A DNA stretch of 64,000 nucleotides from Monoplex corrugatus (GCA_030674185.1 CM060314.1:27055891-27119890), one strand, 5' to 3'. Shown: positions 42,880-53,860, counted from the stretch's first letter. Numbers and translations are program-made. The notes: a model not told the origin generated them from the sequence alone.

Positions 42880-43970
42880 AAAGCTCTTTTCCAATAGAAG
42901 AGTGACGGACGGAAGCACCGCTACTGTATCTTCTCAGTCAGCCTCTGTATGGTGCTCCTGGTATGTTTCAAGGCTCTGAGTTCTCCTGTTATTCGCTGGA
43001 ACTCCATTATACTTCAGGTTATGCATATTTTTTTTCGTTTTTCTTGAGACAACCATAAATGTGGATCAATCCCCAGGGCAGTTTTAGAGAAACATTAATC
43101 ATGCAGTGTGATGCAGTTTGTCAAGGCGATCCACCAAGCCTGCAAGTTTTCTTCTTTTCCCACTAGGTTATCGATATCCACAATTCTGTTCCTCAGTTTC
43201 CGCCTCCAATTCTTTCTCAGTCCTTGTGCACAACTGTCATAATTCCAGTGATTTGTACATGGCCTCCTCCTAATGTCGAATGTTATTTATACAAATGAAT
43301 CAGCCGCACTGGACATTGTCTCAGAAGCCTTCTAACTTCGATCCCTCATTCACCCACTGTCCACCCAAGTTAATCAATGCCCTACACACACCTCTCTATT
43401 TCTCTCTCCTTCTCTCCCCATTTTCTCGCCGATACTCAATTTATGTTTTATTGATAAATCTGTCTCAAACCTCCCCGCCACCCAATCTCAGCATGCCTCT
43501 CTGTCTCTGCCTGCCCAACTCTCTCTAGACATTATTTCATTTCATGTTTTATCGATAAATTTCTCGCCTCCACTTCCAACCCACTCTCTCTTTCTATGTG
43601 AAAATAACGATTTGGGACAGGTACTAAGCGTGTGATTTATTGATAATGCCGAGAGGCAGTATTGATCTGGGTGTCGTTTGAAATGCCGGGGACAGGCAGG
43701 AAACAGTTTATCCATAACCTGTAATATTTTTGTAGGTTACAAAAACCAGAAATCTGCTTTCTCCATTTGTTCAAAGAGGCGGTCATCCATCATTACTCAG
43801 TTTATGTAATAAATGCTCTGTTTTATTGATTTGATTTTTTTGCCATAAACTGTCATACAATTACATGTGCGTAGGTTATACACGACAGGCTCAGATTCCT
43901 TAGCTTCGAAATCTACAGTAGCAAGGAATTTTTTCTTTCTTTTATGCACTTACTATGGTTATCATTTTCA
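42880..43970. other. unassigned DNA
   Basis: No upstream RT domain of the minus-strand relic is recognisable here. 43,380-43,600 is pyrimidine-rich (CTCTCT/CCACCC). Nothing else seen. Confidence 0.5.
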
Positions 43971-43974
43971 GTGT

Positions 43975-44130
43975 ATGTATGGATGTATGTTATGTATGTT
44001 ATGTTATGTATGTATGTATGCATGTATGGATGGATGGATGGATGGATGGACGGCACGTGTGTATGAATGGATGGATGGATGGATGGATGAATGAATGGAT
44101 GGATGGATGGATGGATGAATGAATGAATGC
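43975..44130. repeat. (TATG)n(GGAT)n(GAAT)n tetranucleotide tract
   Basis: Runs of GTAT/TATG grade into GGAT and then GAAT blocks, with a short non-repeat interruption near 44,051-44,062. Confidence 0.95.
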
Positions 44131-45040
44131 TGTATAAATGTATGCATTATACCTGTGGAACTACACGTGTTAGTAGTCACGAAAGTGGGAAGAGGATAGG
44201 ACACCCCCTTCACACTTTACACTTTTTCTGTGCCTGTCAGACATACAGGCAAGCCAGAACAACGAGGTATTCTGTCACCAGCTATGAAAAAGCCTTGTGA
44301 CGATGGAGAAGTGGTGATGGGAACAGGCAGAGAATGACGCTAGAAGTATCTAGTACGATTCTGTGCGTAGGCGGTTGTGGGATGATGATCGTCCACCCTG
44401 ACATGTGAAGATGCTGATTCGATCCTCTTACAAAGACATAGCAGCCCTTTCCAGGGACGATGCTGCTCTCCACAAATGGGTAGAGGGGTGGGGAAACTAA
44501 AAGATACCACTAAACAAAGTTTGTCTCAATATATTCGTGGGACATAGCCGTGTGTGCCAGGTCATCTAGCTTTGTGGTGGAGTAGGAGTTGGTTCAAGAG
44601 GGATTCACTGCACTCTGACAACTCCATAAACGCTCCACCCAAATGCTATATCAATTATTTTGCAGACTGTCTGATCCTGTATTTACCCTACGTGCTGTAG
44701 TGGAAACAGTATAAACAAGGACAAAAAAGAAACATGTCTAACCTTTGGTGCGTGGAAACCGTTACGAACAAAGATGACAGACCAGAACGGCATACAGCCT
44801 TGATCGCCGGGTTGTTGTGATCGCTATAAGACCGACTCAGCTGCACTGAGTAAAACCAAACTTGCACACAAAACCCACCTTGAGGACGTTGGAGAAGACA
44901 ACATCTTCTGTTTCACAGGAAAACCCAAACATGATCAGATTTGCCATAGGACGTTAAGCTCGCAAGGACAGCTGGAAGCGTCATTTCCCACTGCGTGATA
45001 TTAGGCAGAAAAGTACAAGAAACAAAGAAACAAACAAAGA
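44131..45040. other. unassigned DNA
   Basis: Nothing recognised. A B-box-like GATTCGATCC near 44,414 lacks a convincing A-box. Confidence 0.45.
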
Positions 45041-45042
45041 AA

Positions 45043-45394
45043 CACACACACACACACGCACGCACGCACGCACTCACACACACGCACACACACACACACA
45101 GTGCTGGAGGAGTGGGGCAGATACAGAGGAAAAGACAGAAAGTATGTAACAGAAAAACACAAGGACACAGAAAAGAGAATTGGGTAATAGATAGACGAAA
45201 CTGAAACTTAACAGTACTCTAGTAACACTGAAGGAAGTTCTGGATGAGTAAACAGATGGAGTTGAAACTTCACATTAATAACAATAAATGTAAAGATAAA
45301 ATTCTCTCTAAAAGAAAAAGTTTACAAACATTAAAGTAATGCATAAACAAGACTGTGTGCTAATGACTGAAATTTCAAATACATAATTTTTAGT

Positions 45395-45450
<56 letters not shown>

Positions 45451-45555
45451 TGCGTGTGTGTGTGTGTGTGTGTGCATGCGTGCGCGTGCGTATGTGTGCG
45501 TGCGTGCCTATGTGTGCGCGCACGTGTGCGTGCGTGTCTTTGTGTGTGTATGTAT
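45043..45555. repeat. (AC)n and (GT)n tracts flanking unassigned DNA
   Basis: (AC)n with GCAC units at 45,043-45,100, unassigned DNA, then (GT)n with GCGT and ATGT units at 45,396-45,555. The two tracts are complementary on the strand. Confidence 0.9.
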
Positions 45556-45799
45556 GTTTGACTGACAATATTTTGGAAAAAGGGGATTTTTATTTGGTAA
45601 AACAATCAGTGGTAAAGTGTGAATTGTTCACTGTAAATACACGTAACTGTTCATCAACAACTTTGTTTTCAAATAGTTTAGTCAAAGACGGAAATAAACA
45701 GTAACACTCGATTTCAAATGATATAATCAGGAGGAATACATTTTTTTCGTACAATTTATAAAGGAAGTTCTACCCTTTTTCATGACAATAACGTATCAT

Positions 45800-46290
45800 T
45801 GAAATGTTCATGAAATCGAATCCATGACGCTAATGCTAGCGAGTTGTAAGCTTCTTTTCACTGAGGTGCGAACATGCAGTTTCATAGATTTTTCGGAACT
45901 GGGCGCACCTTGCTTTGCTCCTCTGTCAGCTGCTTCTTTGCCTTGAGCACCAACGTGAGAAGGCACCCAGCAGAAACCGATATCCGTACTTATTTTTTAT
46001 CCTTAAGCAATGTATTAGATGGATTGCCTCAATAAGCAAACAAGGTCTTATTTCTGTATTAAAAGACTCAGGCGTGTAATTTTGACTCAACAAGGAACGC
46101 TACTCTGAAGAATACAGGCTGAAGGTTTACGAGATAATCCAATGGTCGTATAATAGTGATTGATTCAGCTTTAGATATAGATGTTTCCCAATGAAATATG
46201 ACGTTTCCACTTTAAATATGGGAATTAAACATGCTGCTCCTGCATTTTCATTTTTTACGACCGTTCAATCAGTAAAAATATAGAAATGGT
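45800..46290 (-). pseudogene. LINE RNase H relic, same type as the 25-27 kb element
   Basis: Minus-strand blocks are FYIFTD, stop, TVVKNENAGAACLIPIFKVE near 46,280-46,200 (first RNase H motif; compare IYTDGSVIERKAGSAFLIPA at 26.34 kb) and DIGFCWVPSHVGAQGKEAAD then RGAKQGA at 45,983-45,900 (last RNase H motif with its Asp). The middle is frameshifted and full of stops, though fragments such as LVNLQP and VFFRVAF are visible. Catalytic integrity is lost. It is an older copy of a related family. Confidence 0.75.
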
Positions 46291-46439
46291 TACGGTCCTT
46301 TTCACTGACGGGCTCTGTTGCTGTAGTTTATGTATATAATGTTGTCTTCATCTTTTTGGCGTATGCATATTCATTGCTAATTTAAACGTGGTTTTTTAGG
46401 ACTCCCCATGTAAGGTAAGACATATCGCAAACACCAAGT

Positions 46440-46545
46440 GGCAAAAACCACGTTCTCAAAGCCGTCCTGAGGGAATCTCTCTATGCAGATGATTGTGCAC
46501 TGGCTGCACACTGTAACAAGGACATCCGACAGTATCACTCACAAT
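46440..46545 (+). pseudogene. RTE-like RT palm scrap (YADD)
   Basis: The translation GKNHVLKAVLRESLYADDCA then LAAHCNKDIRQYHSQ-stop resembles the RTE-type sequence 'R..LFADDCAL.AH...D.Q', the RT catalytic motif and its downstream helix. No other RT motif is visible on either side, so it is a very small fragment. Confidence 0.45.
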
Positions 46546-47036
46546 GAAAAGATCTCAAAATGAAAGAACGAACGTAAGACACTTGAACAGCTTACCCCGT
46601 GGTATCAATGAACGCTTTATGACTGCTTCTATAGCCAACAAAAGACTATTTCGGTACAGTCATCAGCGCTTACACCCTTCAATGACAGGTCCAGATGTTT
46701 CAGTTTCATTCAGTTTCATTTTCTCAAGACGACGCCTCCGCACGCAGAATGAATTCCATAAGCACTAAAGTCACAGGTACCATGTGATGGAGAAGATCCA
46801 GAATGATCACGGCACAAGCCGTAAGCTGCACATAAACCCATGAGCTGGCCAGGTCCTGAGGTCCTACCTAGAGAGTTTCATAACCCTGAGTTCGTAGGGG
46901 AGTGAGGTAGCAGAGACCTCAACTTTTCCCGGGGCCAGCACCACGAGGGCGGCGCCCATTCCCCCTCCCTCGCTTCAAATTCATATTCACATTCACTCTT
47001 TTTTAACCAAGACTTCAGAAAGGCAAGAAGGCTAAA
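46546..47036 (+). repeat. unassigned DNA with SINE-like head at 46,697-46,775
   Basis: A TTTCATTCAGTTTCATTTTC run and CTCAAGACGACGCCTCCGCA then GAATTCCATAAGCAC resemble the fragment at 40,845-40,915. The remainder (to 47,036) is unassigned and GC-richer around 46,900-46,970. Confidence 0.4.
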
Positions 47037-47039
47037 TTG

Positions 47040-47334
47040 TATTCAAGGAGTAGTACCTGGGAAACCAACGTATCTCTCCAATGTTTTTACCAAGGCAGCC
47101 GGGCAATGCCCTGCTCTCCGCGATTTTCAACTGCCGTGAAATCTTTAGCGTGCGCAGCCAGAAGGCACACGGGTCCGACTCGTTTTTCGTCCCCTTCCGA
47201 AGGACTAGACGTTCAGTTCGATTTTCCTGTCAAACTGAGGAGAAAAGTCGAGGCCTCTACGGGGAGCGTACCCTGGAACCTCGAGTTTAATTATTGGCAG
47301 GCAAACGTGTGAACCATTCTGCCACTGTTCTCCC
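47040..47334 (-). mobile_element. tRNA-derived SINE
   Basis: On the minus strand a tRNA-like head runs GGGAGAACAGTGGCAGAATG. Its A-box TGGCAGAATGG (plus 47,314-47,324) fits TRGYNNANNGG perfectly. A degenerate B-box GGTTCCAGGGT (plus 47,270-47,280) starts 44 nt after the A-box start, as in a tRNA. The body contains CTTCGGAAGGGGACGAAAAA, GACCCGTGTGC, GCGCACGCTAAAGA, CACGGCAGTTGAAAA and GGGCATTGCCCGGCTGCC. This is the order of a conserved mollusc SINE body I recall (CTTCGGATGAGACG..., CCCGTGTGCAGC..., GCGCACGTAAAAGAACCCACGGCAAC-like). The 3' tail is not clear. Confidence 0.7.
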
Positions 47335-47610
47335 AGATTTCCATGATGATATCAAAGAAACCTTCTAGGGAAAGGTCAGCTGACTTACTGCCACAGTCAA
47401 CCACAAGGACAAGTTCATTATTCCTGGTTACTTTAACGCTTGTGAGAGACTGGACTACTCTGCTTGGCTTAAACTACGTGGACGCCAGGTTACTGGTAAG
47501 CGCATCTGTGAAAGAACATTTGTCTCCAGAATCGGTCTTGTATTTCACATAAAACCCATATCAAGAATATAGGACCCGCATATATACTCAGCCGTCCGAT
47601 TAATAGGAGA
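47335..47610. other. unassigned DNA
   Basis: Nothing recognised. Confidence 0.5.
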
Positions 47611-47614
47611 CTAC

Positions 47615-47735
47615 GTACGTACGTATGTATATATGTATGTATGGCTGGCTGGCTGGCTGGCTGGATGTACGTGTGTATGTATGTATGGCTGGCTGGCTGG
47701 CTGGCTGGCTGGATGTACGTGTGTATGCACGCACA
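47615..47735. repeat. compound (GTAT)(GGCT) higher-order repeat
   Basis: Two copies of a block: GTATGTATG, then 5-6 GGCT units, then GGATGTACGTGTGTATG. The higher-order period is about 57-60 bp. Confidence 0.9.
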
Positions 47736-48104
47736 TATTTATGTATGAACACGTGTGTATTTACTTAATCATTTACTTGATCAGTCACTGCTGACCTCTC
47801 TTGAATATGGTTTTATGTTTTTACCATCATGCCATCCTTAAAGAATTTTAAACACCGCCAAACTTTAATCTTCGAGCGTGTACTGAACTGGACAGATACT
47901 ACTGAACACTTTGAAAACGACAACGACGTGTGGTCTTCCAAGGCAACCGGTCTCACGATGACACGAACACAATAATGTCTTCTTATAGATTTAAGAAGCT
48001 GGGATGCAGTTGAAATAGATGTGGGTTGCTGTAGAATGTTGGACAGCCAGAAAGAGCGACAATGGGGTAATGAAATGACACCGAGGTTGTACAAAGCGGT
48101 GAGA
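47736..48104. other. unassigned DNA
   Basis: Nothing recognised. Confidence 0.5.
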
Positions 48105-48157
48105 CAGAGAGAGGAAGAGAGAGAGAGGGAAAGAGAGAGGGAGAGGGAAGAAGAGAG

Positions 48158-48207
<50 letters not shown>

Positions 48208-48546
48208 TGAGAGAGAGAGGTGGGTGGGCATGAAGAAGAGGAACACGATGTCGCCTTGACGGAAATCTGACGAGATAGGTGGGCGGTGTTTGGCACACTG
48301 CAAGTAAAACAAACCGTTCCAGAACCTGATAAAAGAACACACAGGACCGCCAATGTTCCAATTCCCAGGAAAACAATGGGTTAATACGACACTGAAAGAA
48401 CAAAACGAAGGCAAGAGAACAAAGAGGCGACACGAAACAAAATTCCCCCACACAAGAATAGATTGTTCGTAGAAATGCACAGTAAATTCTTTCTTTTCTT
48501 CACTCACACATGTATACGTAAGAGCAAAGAAACACACACACACACA

Positions 48547-48577
<31 letters not shown>

Positions 48578-48832
48578 CACACCGATAGACGAACACATAT
48601 GCACACACAGCCAGACATAGAAAGACACAAGGAGACACAGAGACAGACAGACAGACACACATTCAAGCACTTACAAACATATGCACATGCTTAGTCATGC
48701 ATAAAACAAACCATTTGATCCAGAGTAAAATTAAAAGCGTTCCAAATTATTGTTTAAGTTAAAAAAACAAACAAACTACTGACAGTTTATTAGAAGAGAA
48801 AACTCGGTTTAAAAAGACTGCTCCTCCCCCCG

Positions 48833-48927
<95 letters not shown>

Positions 48928-49022
48928 GTGTGTGGTGTGTGTGTGTGTGGTGTGTAATATCAGTTCATATGATGTCATCGATGCCTTACTAAATTAGGAA
49001 TAAAAGCATCTCCCTTCACGCA

Positions 49023-49092
<70 letters not shown>

Positions 49093-49120
49093 CACGCACA
49101 CACACACACTCTCTCTCTCG
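48105..49120. repeat. microsatellite cluster
   Basis: Impure (GA)n 48,105-48,220; (CA)n 48,533-48,582; (CT)n 48,837-48,864 joined to (GT)n 48,865-48,955; and (CA)n 49,023-49,109 with a short (CT). Stretches between them (for example 48,221-48,530) are unassigned. Confidence 0.9.
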
Positions 49121-49860
49121 TCTGTAATTCATAAGGTTCATAAGTGGTTACGATGGCATAATTTTTATAAACTTGTTTTTTGTTGAAAGAAAAAAAGATA
49201 ACACCATCATTCGAGATTTTCAATCATTATGCTTTGAGCAAAATATTATTTGCAATGAAATCATTCGAACACAGAAAATTATCTCGAAATCATGTCCACA
49301 GAACGAACGCCAAACACAAACCGCCGGCGCCATCTCAAAACAAATCAATATTTGTCCTTATCCGCTTAGATTAATTCTTTTAATGAAATCCATAAATCAA
49401 ATTGGAATGAGAATATTTTGCTATGAGATGATGGCAGTGATAGAAGAAAGTTTTGGATCAAAAGGAAAAAGTGGTTGCAAGACAAGGAGGAGTGTCCACA
49501 AAAGCTGGTACTTTCAGTCTATAATGATAATGATGATAACAAATAATAATAACAACAATATAATAATAATAATGATGATGATGATGATAACAACAACAAA
49601 AACAACAACAATAATAGTAATAATAATAATAAAAATGATAATAATGATAATAATAATAATGGTGATAATAACAATAACAATAATAACAACAATAGGGAGG
49701 AGTACAAAGATTGGTACTTTCAGTCTATGATAAAAGCAATAACAACAATAATGATAAAAAAGGGACTACATGAATTTTGTTCACTGTTAACATAATTATG
49801 ATTTACCATTTCAGGTCTTTTTCAGGTATTTTTCTTTGTGCCTTAACAAAATATTTTTTC
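49121..49860. repeat. unassigned DNA with (TAA/GAT)n and flanking direct repeat
   Basis: A degenerate TAA/TGA-rich tract (49,518-49,700) is bordered by two copies of a ~38-bp unit, GGAGGAGT...TGGTACTTTCAGTCTAT, at about 49,487-49,522 and 49,694-49,729. The rest is unassigned. Confidence 0.75.
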
Positions 49861-49964
49861 CTGTGTCTTGTCAAACACGAAATAAATACAGGTTTGAACA
49901 AGAAAAACGGCTTGTTATGTAAAGCGCTTTATCTCGCAATAATTCTGCGCGCCTAACACACAGA

Positions 49965-50695
49965 TTACAGTTGAAAGAGATAATTCTCGAGAGAAGACTT
50001 GAAAGAAACGATTATGTCTAATGCGGACACAGATTTGCCAAAGAGTTTGTTTTGAAAGATTGAACGCAAAAACTCTGGAATCTGAAGACGATCTAAATTT
50101 TCTGCGTGGGATGTAGAGGCTAAGAACGTCAGAGAGATACTGAGAACCAGGTCCGTTAGAAACAGATATGAAGCATAGTGATGAGAGTTGATAACTGATT
50201 CTAAATTAAAGACGAAACCGATGCAATGATTTGAGAAGAGGGGAGACGTGCTAATATTCAAAAGATTTTTAAAACAGTCAGAGCAATATCATTTAAAATT
50301 TCCTAGGGCCTATGCAAAAAATACCTTGCGAGATCAGCCAAACGTGTATTGCTATAACCAATTCGAGTCGGAGCAAACGAATTAGTGGCCTCAGTGGCCT
50401 CAATGGAGAGGTAATGATGAATAGTACTGATGAATAGTACTATTATTCCTGAATTACTAATCGACCAGTTTGCAAGTGTTTGAAAGTTGTTTAAAACAGA
50501 ATGCCTGAACGATTGTGCTGAAAATGGAACGTCAGTGCCATTGATACACATGACAAGTCGAAGATAAAGACATTTTTGGAACTTTGGTGGAATGATGAGC
50601 ACTGCTTCTGCCTTATCATCATTCAGATGGAGTTTGTTCTCTATCACCCAACACTTTCGTCAGTTTAGCCATACAGCCTTGATGGGAGAAAACAT
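49965..50695 (-). pseudogene. CR1/L2-like RT, thumb and C-terminal part
   Basis: Minus-strand blocks are VIENKLHLNDDKAEAVLIIP (50,650-50,590), CINGTDVPFS, IHHYLSIEATEATNS, RIGYSNTRLADLARY (the DYCNSLL region, mutated), GPGSQYLSDVLSLYIPRR (50,155-50,101), KFRSSSDSRVFAFNLSKQTL and, after a frame change, FGKSVSA then FKSSLENYLFQL before the stop. The block that should hold WNSLP is deleted. Confidence 0.75.
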
Positions 50696-50701
50696 CTTAT
50701 T
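50688..50701. other. target-site duplication, copy 1
   Basis: GAAAACATCTTATT borders the F4 insertion. The matching copy is GAAAACATCTGATT at 51,256-51,269, one mismatch in 14. A direct repeat of this size is usual for retrotransposition by target-primed reverse transcription. Confidence 0.7.
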
Positions 50702-51255
50702 CTAACTGCTTTTGTCGCTTAAAGCCCGGCCGACAGCGCAATGCCATATCAGGGCTATAACCATCTCAAAACGTACACCATACATCACTGGAGGAAAACA
50801 AAAAACACCCGGAAAAGAAAATTAAGTACATATATCAATGCAGTAACGCACATCATCTAAGGATATACTCCTGGCGTTGACTACCCTGTCCAATTTATCA
50901 CCGGAAGATTTTAAAAATACCTGAATACAAATATAAACAGAACTACGGACACTAAAACATACTTACAAAACTGGGCCCAAATCACCTAAAAATTGCTTCA
51001 GCACGTCACATTTCCTTAAGCCAAATATTCATATATGTACCCAGTTATCAATCCTAGGAGATCGTATGTAAGACTTTATCGAACACATACAGGTAAATGG
51101 ACCAGGAAGGCAGAAAATTATAGAAAAAAATGACAGAAAGCAAAGGAGCAAGAAGAAACAGAGATAGTGACAGAAAAGAGGAAATTTCCAGCACAGAATT
51201 TCCAGACGGTGAGGATACTGTTTATATTGAAAGAATCCCAGGCATCTCAACGGTG
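50702..51255 (-). mobile_element. short interspersed element F4, copy 3, nested in LINE
   Basis: Plus-strand landmarks are GTCGCTTAAAGCCCGGCCGA, GGGCTATAACCATCTC, AATTGCTTCAGCACGTCACA, GTACCCAGTTATCAATCCTA, GAACACATACAGGTAAATGG, ACCAGGAAGGCAGAAAA and GGCATCTCAACGG. Length is ~554 bp. A 14-bp direct repeat flanks it. It has the same orientation as the host LINE. It gives the best-defined ends of the three F4 copies. Confidence 0.8.
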
Positions 51256-51269
51256 GAAAACATCTGATT
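51256..51269. other. target-site duplication, copy 2
   Basis: GAAAACATCTGATT, partner of 50,688-50,701. Confidence 0.7.
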
Positions 51270-51275
51270 TTCATG

Positions 51276-51760
51276 TCAAATTGTCACATTGATAAAGTTA
51301 GATATCATTTGCAAAGCTTTCATGTAATAGAGATTCAGAGGCAATGACATCAGATACTGAGTGAGTACTGAGAACGAATTGTGCAATCCCAAAAATGAAC
51401 TTTGAGGGAGACCATGATTTAGAGATGTTGCAAGAGAGTAGAGACATTTCCTGAGTGCACCTACTAAGATAAGAACTAAACCGTGTAAGCACAATACCAC
51501 AGATCTCATATGACTAAAGCCAATAAACAAGAATGTCATAGTCTATTGCAACAAAAAAGCTGATAGATCAAATAAATCCAAATTTGAAATTTTATTATCG
51601 CCAAAAGCAGCGAGGAGATTACTGAGAACTCGAACTTTTATTGTTTCCGAGCTGTAACCAATTCTGCAGGTACAGCGATGTTGGATCAAGAAGCTTGTTG
51701 GAATTTAGATAGCCAAGAAGTTGAGATGCGACAATTCCTTCTCTTTTGATTAGAATCGGA
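51276..51760 (-). pseudogene. CR1/L2-like RT, fingers and palm part
   Basis: Minus-strand blocks are GIVASQLLGYLNSNKLLDP (near 51,750-51,690), SNLLAAFGDNKISNLDLF then DLSAF (motif A region with its Asp), LTRFSSYLSRCTQEMSLL, KSWSPSKFIFGIAQFVLSTH (motif B region) and SDVIASESLLHESFANDI. The catalytic FADD is FAND here and a stop follows. Several frameshifts and stops are present, so the enzyme is inactive. Confidence 0.75.
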
Positions 51761-51770
51761 TGAGGAGATG

Positions 51771-52840
51771 TTATCTGAGGGGAAAAAAAGAGAGCTCTTC
51801 TCTACTGGCTTTACTATTATGTAAACTGTTACATTTTTATTTAAAAGAAGTAGATATCAATCACAATTTTATATTTGATATATCACTGACTTAATGCACA
51901 ATGGAATACTGTTTCAAGTTACAACAGAATCATGCTTCAGGTTATACTGGACATTTGCTGTAAAATGTCTTGGTCTACAAACATGTAATGCCTCAGGCTA
52001 ATCATTTCATATCCTTTGCGCTATAAAAAAGAAATAGCTCTCAGAAAATGATAACCCTGTCCGCAAAGGTAGAATGAACAAACAAACAAACAAACAAAAA
52101 CAAGATACAACAAAACAAATAAAACAGGAAAGGAAAAAATCCAAATGAACAAATTAACTGTTATTTTTCTGTGCAACTGGAAGAACGTCTTACAGCGAGT
52201 AATCATGTCTGTGTCCTTCACTCCTATCCACTCTATAGTGGCGTCCTGTAGGATGAAATTAAAGTCGCATCCTGTGTTCGGAAATAAACAAGCCTTCTGT
52301 TGCAGTTTTTTCATTTGTTTTTCTTTTCCTTTTATACATCTTTCTTCGTTTGTTTTTCTGCCTATCTTATTTTCACCCTCAGGTCCATTTGCCTCTTTCA
52401 TTAAAGTTTCCCTAATGTCTTCACCTCTTTCTAATACATCACATTTTAGACATTTTTTGACGCCCGGCAGGTGAGAATTCAAAACGTCATGTCGATTTAT
52501 GTGGTTGTATATGGCTGTCCATACACTTTTCTCCACCATCTAAAACAAAACAAAACAAACAAACAAACAAACAAAAAAACCTTTCTCCCTCCCACCATTT
52601 CCCTGTCTTTTTAATGTGTATTATGCGACTAACAAGGATAGTATGGCGACACGTGAGGCGCGTCTCCTAGGCAGATTGCTGTCGACGTCCAATTTCTCTA
52701 CGAGATGAGGATTATCATTACTGTTGTACCATTATCATTGTTTAAATTCCAGCCGACTGCGCAATGCCATATAACTGCTTATAAAATGTACCTTGCTATA
52801 TAATGCCACATAAAAACATAGAAGAATACAATGCAAAAAT
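51771..52840. other. unassigned DNA with F4 tail scrap
   Basis: An ACAA-rich tract lies at 52,076-52,120 and another at 52,540-52,575. CCAGCCGACTGCGCAATGCC at about 52,752 matches the tail end of F4 (50,717-50,740). Otherwise nothing recognised. Confidence 0.5.
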
Positions 52841-53215
52841 GAAATGGAATCTGCACACTTTCAAAACGAAATGGCCGCCATTGTTACCTTTAATAACAAC
52901 CTAGTCTTGATTCCGTCTACTCACATTCTGATACAAATGTTGTCAATGTATGTAATGGAATGTGATAGCAAGTCTAATTTCTTATTACCATGCCCGTGCA
53001 TGTTGACAAGTTGGGATGTTGTTGTTATTCATGTTGTGTTTTCTTCTTACTGATGATTGTGCTTCATGTAAATGTATTTCAAACATATGGACATTCTGCA
53101 TGAATTCAAATTTGATCTTATTATCTTATTGCAATTGTGCGTTCCTGTTTGTTTGCATTTGCTTATGTAGCTTGTTTGAAATGAAATAAAAAAGTTTTAA
53201 GAAGTTAAAAAAAAA
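52841..53215 (+). mobile_element. possible polyadenylated retro-insert 3' end
   Basis: AT-rich sequence ends with GAAATGAAATAAAAAAGTTT, i.e. an AATAAA signal, and ~20 bp later a poly-A of about 10 (53,203-53,212). This is how a LINE or processed transcript 3' end would look. No coding family was identified upstream, so the source is unknown. Confidence 0.3.
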
Positions 53216-53564
53216 AGTTTGACAACCCTGAAATGGCCTTTCTGTTCGACTATAAGGCTCTTAATATAAAATGGATTCCAATTTCCAGATGACTACGAGA
53301 AATGTTACTGGAAATTTAATAAAACGTTTCACAGGAACATGTACCAGATACATTCATGACTGAACTGTTTAATACTTGCTGAATTCCCCTCTTCCCTATG
53401 TGCATGTGTGTTTGAGTGCTTGTGTGTGCGCGCACGTTTGTGCATGCGTGCGTGCATGCCTATGTATGTATGCTTGCGCTTGGCCTATAGACGCACATTT
53501 TCAAACGAATTGCCTGACATCTATACCCAGTTCTGGTTCTTTGATTTCAAGTCTCTTTCAAGCA

Positions 53565-53696
53565 GTGACATGTGACCAGTGTTGCAATGATCTGACAAGC
53601 AGGTTTAAATGCCTCATTTGTCACGTCTGTCAGCCTGTTGTTTTTACGTCGTGTGGGAACACAGAACATTTTGCTGCTGCCTATCATTATGAATGA
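53565..53696 (+). CDS. ZZ-type zinc-finger-like frame (possible exon or relic)
   Basis: An acceptor-like pyrimidine run ending CTCTTTCAAGCAG (AG at 53,564-53,565) leads into VTCDQCCNDLTSRFKCLICH, VCQPVVFTSC, then TEHFAAAYHYE and a TGA. 'C-D-x-C...RFKCL-x-C' followed by a later cysteine and histidines is the signature order of ZZ zinc fingers (C-x2-C, C-x2-C, C-x2-C, H...H), as in KCMF1- or dystrophin-type proteins. The usual D-Y-D-L-C piece is not intact: a Phe stands where the first cysteine of that pair is expected. No partner exon or donor site was found, so it may be a decayed exon or coincidence. Confidence 0.3.
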   Translation: MTCDQCCNDLTSRFKCLICHVCQPVVFTSCGNTEHFAAAYHYE

Positions 53697-53860
53697 CAGG
53701 CGTGGCAATCGCTAACAAAATGCACCCAAGAATGTGCAACTCTTATTTTTGGCAGCTTCGTTTCTCAGCCCCTCTCTAAAACTTTAAATGACCTGTTCAC
53801 GATATCCATGGTTAAAAATGAGCGCAATTACACAGATTTATTTAAGAGTGGTCTTTTTTC

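Larger units (their letters stand above)
49870..51760 (-). mobile_element. CR1/L2-like LINE, decayed, interrupted by F4
   Basis: On the minus strand, from 51,755 down to about 49,870, there are collinear RT blocks, a C-terminus and an ATAAAGCGCTTTACATAAC-type 3' motif (about 49,915-49,935). The F4 element at 50,702-51,255 splits the RT between the FADD-like motif and the WMIENKLKLNDDK-like motif. Removing F4 and one target copy restores the expected spacing of ~25 residues between these motifs. Insertion polarity is opposite to the CR1/L2 fragment at 6.1 kb. Confidence 0.8.

Noticed and set aside
44320..44480. B-box-like GATTCGATCC with a possible SINE head
   Set aside because: No A-box at the expected distance and no second copy in the window.
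47037..47312. 91-codon and 69-codon plus-strand frames
   Set aside because: They are antisense readings through the tRNA-derived SINE body.
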